Positions 8,186 through 9,316 of a stretch of DNA of 9,316 bases are shown in pieces. A model generated the notes under the pieces. The model was not told the DNA's origin and ran no database searches. It saw only the letters and a program-made list of their open reading frames with translations. The stretch is from Pseudomonadota bacterium. GTDB taxonomy: Bacteria; Desulfobacterota; GWC2-55-46; JADFVP01. Every line of letters begins with the position of its first letter. Within the stretch, counting starts at the first letter, position 1. Both the position numbers and the translations under genes were made by a program. Where the stretch lies: NCBI GenBank assembly GCA_015222595.1, contig JADFVP010000044.1, positions 1 to 9,316 on the forward strand, given 5' to 3'.

Positions 8186-8584
8186 GTGGTCCCAAAGAGT
8201 AAAAAGACGGACGCCGAGTGGAAAGAGGTGTTAACTGACGAGCAGTTCAGGGTAATGAGAAAGGGAGGTACCGAGCAGCCCTTCTCCGGAGAGTATAATG
8301 ATAATAAAGAGGCTGGTGAGTACCTCTGTGCCGGTTGTTCCGCTCCGCTCTTCTCTTCGACCGATAAGTTCAATTCAGGAACGGGCTGGCCGAGCTTTAC
8401 TGCGCCTGGTTCAGAGACCTCTATAGCAACGGACGCGGATACAACTCTCTATATGGAGCGCACGGAGGCGCTCTGTGCGAAGTGTGACGCACATCTCGGT
8501 CATATATTCCCCGACGGGCCCGAACCGACCGGCATGCGGTACTGCATAAACTCTGCCTCGCTCAAATTCGTCAAGAACGAGTAA
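8186..8584 (+). CDS. msrB: Peptide-methionine (R)-S-oxide reductase
   Basis: MsrB repairs oxidised proteins by reducing the R epimer of methionine sulfoxide, normally with thioredoxin as donor. I chose GTG at 8186 because AAGGAG (8174-8179) lies six bases before it; this gives 132 aa, typical for the family. An in-frame GTG at 8165 would precede that RBS and is less likely. The zinc site is C48xxC51 and C97xxC100. The catalytic cysteine is C120 in RYCINSASLKF, and GWPSF (67-71) and HLGHIFPDG (103-111) line the active site. The usual resolving cysteine before GWPSF (GCGW in E. coli) is T66 here, as in many family members, so C120 is probably recycled directly by thioredoxin or another reductant. 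No signal peptide is seen, so it is cytoplasmic. No msrA is adjacent. The gene appears to be monocistronic. Confidence 0.96.
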   Translation: MVPKSKKTDAEWKEVLTDEQFRVMRKGGTEQPFSGEYNDNKEAGEYLCAGCSAPLFSSTDKFNSGTGWPSFTAPGSETSIATDADTTLYMERTEALCAKCDAHLGHIFPDGPEPTGMRYCINSASLKFVKNE

Positions 8585-8890
8585 CGCGCCTTGGCTGGTT
8601 CAAGCTTCTCACCGCTCCAGTACTGCCCAACTATCCCCGGCCAGCTCTCCCTGCAGAGCAACTCTGCTCTGTAACCGGTCTTCGAGGCCGTAATCACGCT
8701 TTTCGGGGTTCATAAGATTAAAAGATTAGAGCTAAAAAGCGTTCAGTGCACCCTGACTATTAATCCGGGGAGGTGCGGGTCTGTTTTTTTGTGTCAGAAC
8801 TGACCGATTTTAAAGGGAAAAATAACAGTATGAAGACAAAAACAGGGTGGCCCTACATTTCTTTGCTCTCTTAATCTAATTTTAATAGAC
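8585..8890. other. Gene-free region between msrB and the cytochrome leader
   Basis: I see no supported gene on either strand in these roughly 300 bases. Small structures present are GCAGAG-caa-CTCTGC (8653-8667), a tandem AAGATTA pair (8714-8720 and 8722-8728), GTCAG-aa-CTGAC (8793-8804), and a T7 run (8784-8790) eight bases beyond a weak GCACC/GGTGC stem. A 14-codon ATG frame at 8830-8874 follows AAAGGGA but has no other support. Confidence 0.6.
8653..8667 (+). repeat. Short hairpin after msrB
   Basis: GCAGAG and CTCTGC are perfect 6-bp arms around a three-base CAA loop, 69 bases past the msrB stop. There is no T-run, so it is more likely a 3' mRNA structure or chance than a terminator. Confidence 0.4.
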
Positions 8891-8897
8891 ACGCATG

Positions 8898-8903
8898 TAT
8901 ACT
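8898..8903 (+). promoter_or_regulatory. Candidate -10 element for the cytochrome gene
   Basis: TATACT is a good sigma70-type -10 hexamer just before the structured leader. A recognisable -35 is missing at 17 bp (TCTAAT there), so an activator may be needed or the start may lie elsewhere. If used, transcription would begin near 8910, inside the first arm of the inverted repeat. Confidence 0.35.
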
Positions 8904-8957
8904 GTTAACCATAGAGCACGACCTCCGAGTCTCACGACGGGTCACAGGGGTTAACAG
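8902..8957 (+). promoter_or_regulatory. Inverted repeat CTGTTAACC...GGTTAACAG in the cytochrome leader
   Basis: Nine perfectly complementary bases (8902-8910 and 8949-8957) enclose 38 nt. Within the loop GACCT (8920-8924) can pair with GGGTC (8939-8943). It could be the closing stem of a structured RNA, or two DNA operator sites, since each arm contains the palindrome GTTAAC. The overlap of the left arm with the TATACT element makes the operator reading realistic. The 3' arm ends six bases before the terminator stem begins. Confidence 0.55.
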
Positions 8958-8963
8958 GCGATG

Positions 8964-9016
8964 AATGCCGCAGTACTACCGACGTAGGTATGGGTAGTAT
9001 AGCTGGCATTTTTTTT
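8964..9016 (+). terminator. Two-tier intrinsic terminator or attenuator in the cytochrome leader
   Basis: The outer stem AATGCC (8964-8969) pairs with GGCATT (9005-9010). The inner stem 8973-8980 pairs with 8993-9000 (core ACTACC/GGTAGT) with a 12-base loop. The outer arm runs directly into eight T residues (9009-9016). It lies about 75 bases before the cytochrome ATG and there is no upstream gene closer than msrB, 380 bases away, so it most likely attenuates the cytochrome transcript itself. Confidence 0.7.
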
Positions 9017-9032
9017 ATTTAAAAAAAATGCC
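9005..9032. repeat. Perfect 12-bp inverted repeat sharing the terminator arm
   Basis: GGCA followed by eight T (9005-9016) is perfectly complementary to eight A followed by TGCC (9021-9032), with a 4-base loop. The left arm is the same GGCATT that closes the terminator, so AATGCC occurs on both sides of it and the two structures exclude each other. On the minus strand this repeat would also have a T-tract. Confidence 0.85.
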
Positions 9033-9069
9033 GATGGAATCAAAGGCAGTATCAAACGTTTTTTATTTA
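9011..9069. repeat. 11-bp direct repeat TTTTTTATTTA
   Basis: The same 11 bases occur at 9011-9021 and 9059-9069, the second just before the cytochrome ribosome binding site. Either T-run could pair with the A8 run at 9021-9028. It may be low-complexity AT sequence or a binding element. Confidence 0.6.
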
Positions 9070-9089
9070 CTCTCGAAAGGAGTACACAC

Positions 9090-9316
9090 ATGAAAAGATT
9101 TTTAGCCATCGCTCTCGCAGCTTCCCTCGGACTCGTAATGGCCGGCTCAGCTTCTGCAGGTACCTACGAGAAGGCTTCCAACGCATACGCAGTTGGTGAT
9201 GCAGCAAACGGAATCGGTACCTCCAGGCATAACCTTGGTGGATTCGGTGAGCACGTTGTAACCCCGAACACGACCGAGATCTGTATCTTCTGTCACACGC
9301 CTCACCACACCAACAC
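9090..9316 (+). CDS. Exported c-type cytochrome, probably multihaem (3' end cut by window)
   Basis: Seventy-five full codons are visible. Residues 1-23 form a clean Sec signal peptide: K2/R3, a hydrophobic core, and cleavage likely after ASA (23). The mature start is GTYEK. A haem-c attachment motif CIFCH lies at 65-69, followed by TPHHT; the CxFCHTPH pattern is typical of paired-CxxCH multihaem cytochromes in cytochrome-rich bacteria. The haem would be attached in the periplasm, and the product would act in periplasmic or outer-surface electron transfer. Number of haems, partners and final location cannot be seen because the gene runs off the window. AAAGGAG (9076-9082) sits seven bases before the ATG. 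All four isoleucine codons seen are ATC, unlike the ATA-rich neighbouring genes, which suggests high expression. Expression is probably controlled by the attenuator upstream. Confidence 0.85.
   Translation, partial: MKRFLAIALAASLGLVMAGSASAGTYEKASNAYAVGDAANGIGTSRHNLGGFGEHVVTPNTTEICIFCHTPHHTN

Noticed and set aside
8500..8697. 65-codon minus-strand frame across the msrB 3' end
   Set aside because: It overlaps the conserved catalytic end of msrB on the opposite strand and shows no recognisable domain.
8748..8790. Possible terminator with GCACC/GGTGC stem and T7
   Set aside because: The stem is only 5 bp with a 19-base loop, and seven bases separate it from the T-run.
8849..8868. Sigma54-like TGGC...TTGC sequence
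   Set aside because: The GG and GC are 14 bases apart instead of the required 10, so it is not a -24/-12 promoter.
8830..8874. 14-codon frame beginning MKTKTGWPYI
   Set aside because: It has a poorly spaced AAAGGGA and no conserved feature; likely chance.

Overview
The window looks like ordinary chromosomal DNA of a Gram-negative, probably anaerobic or facultative, cytochrome-rich bacterium. Pointers are an exported c-type cytochrome with a CxxCH haem site, a large Cache/PAS hybrid histidine kinase, a family II pyrophosphatase with regulatory CBS/DRTGG domains, and moderately GC-rich coding sequence that nevertheless uses the isoleucine codon ATA heavily. This would fit Desulfobacterota-like or Nitrospirota-like lineages, but that placement is inference. 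I see no phage, transposase, CRISPR array, tRNA or rRNA. All six genes are on the + strand.

Bases 1-3952 hold three closely spaced genes that could be co-transcribed: a 5'-truncated glutamate dehydrogenase of the animal-like type, a ZIP-family (GufA-like) metal transporter, and a TTG-started CBS/DRTGG pyrophosphatase that needs Mn2+ or Co2+. A three-copy 7-bp repeat (AACCGGT) sits between the first two. The metal transporter beside a metal-dependent pyrophosphatase is a plausible but unproven functional pairing.

Bases 3953-7955 hold a 252-bp intergenic region with a strong 11-bp hairpin, then a 1249-aa membrane hybrid sensor kinase (TM, dCache-like sensor, TM, four PAS, HisKA, HATPase, receiver). 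A good intrinsic terminator follows at 7982-8013. No separate response regulator or output gene lies in the window.

Bases 8014-8584 hold an AT-rich upstream region with a tandem ATATAGATAC repeat, then msrB (methionine-R-sulfoxide reductase), whose RBS supports a GTG start at 8186.

Bases 8585-9316 hold a 505-bp gene-free leader and the first 75 codons of a secreted c-type cytochrome, probably multihaem. The leader is the most interesting part of the window. It has a candidate promoter -10, a 9-bp inverted repeat enclosing 38 nt, a two-tier intrinsic terminator, and a second perfect 12-bp inverted repeat that reuses the 3' arm of that terminator. This is the layout of a transcription attenuator or riboswitch. 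It partly resembles GEMM-type cyclic-dinucleotide riboswitches, but the match is incomplete and I do not claim the class. I found no clear evidence of a wholly new multi-gene system.
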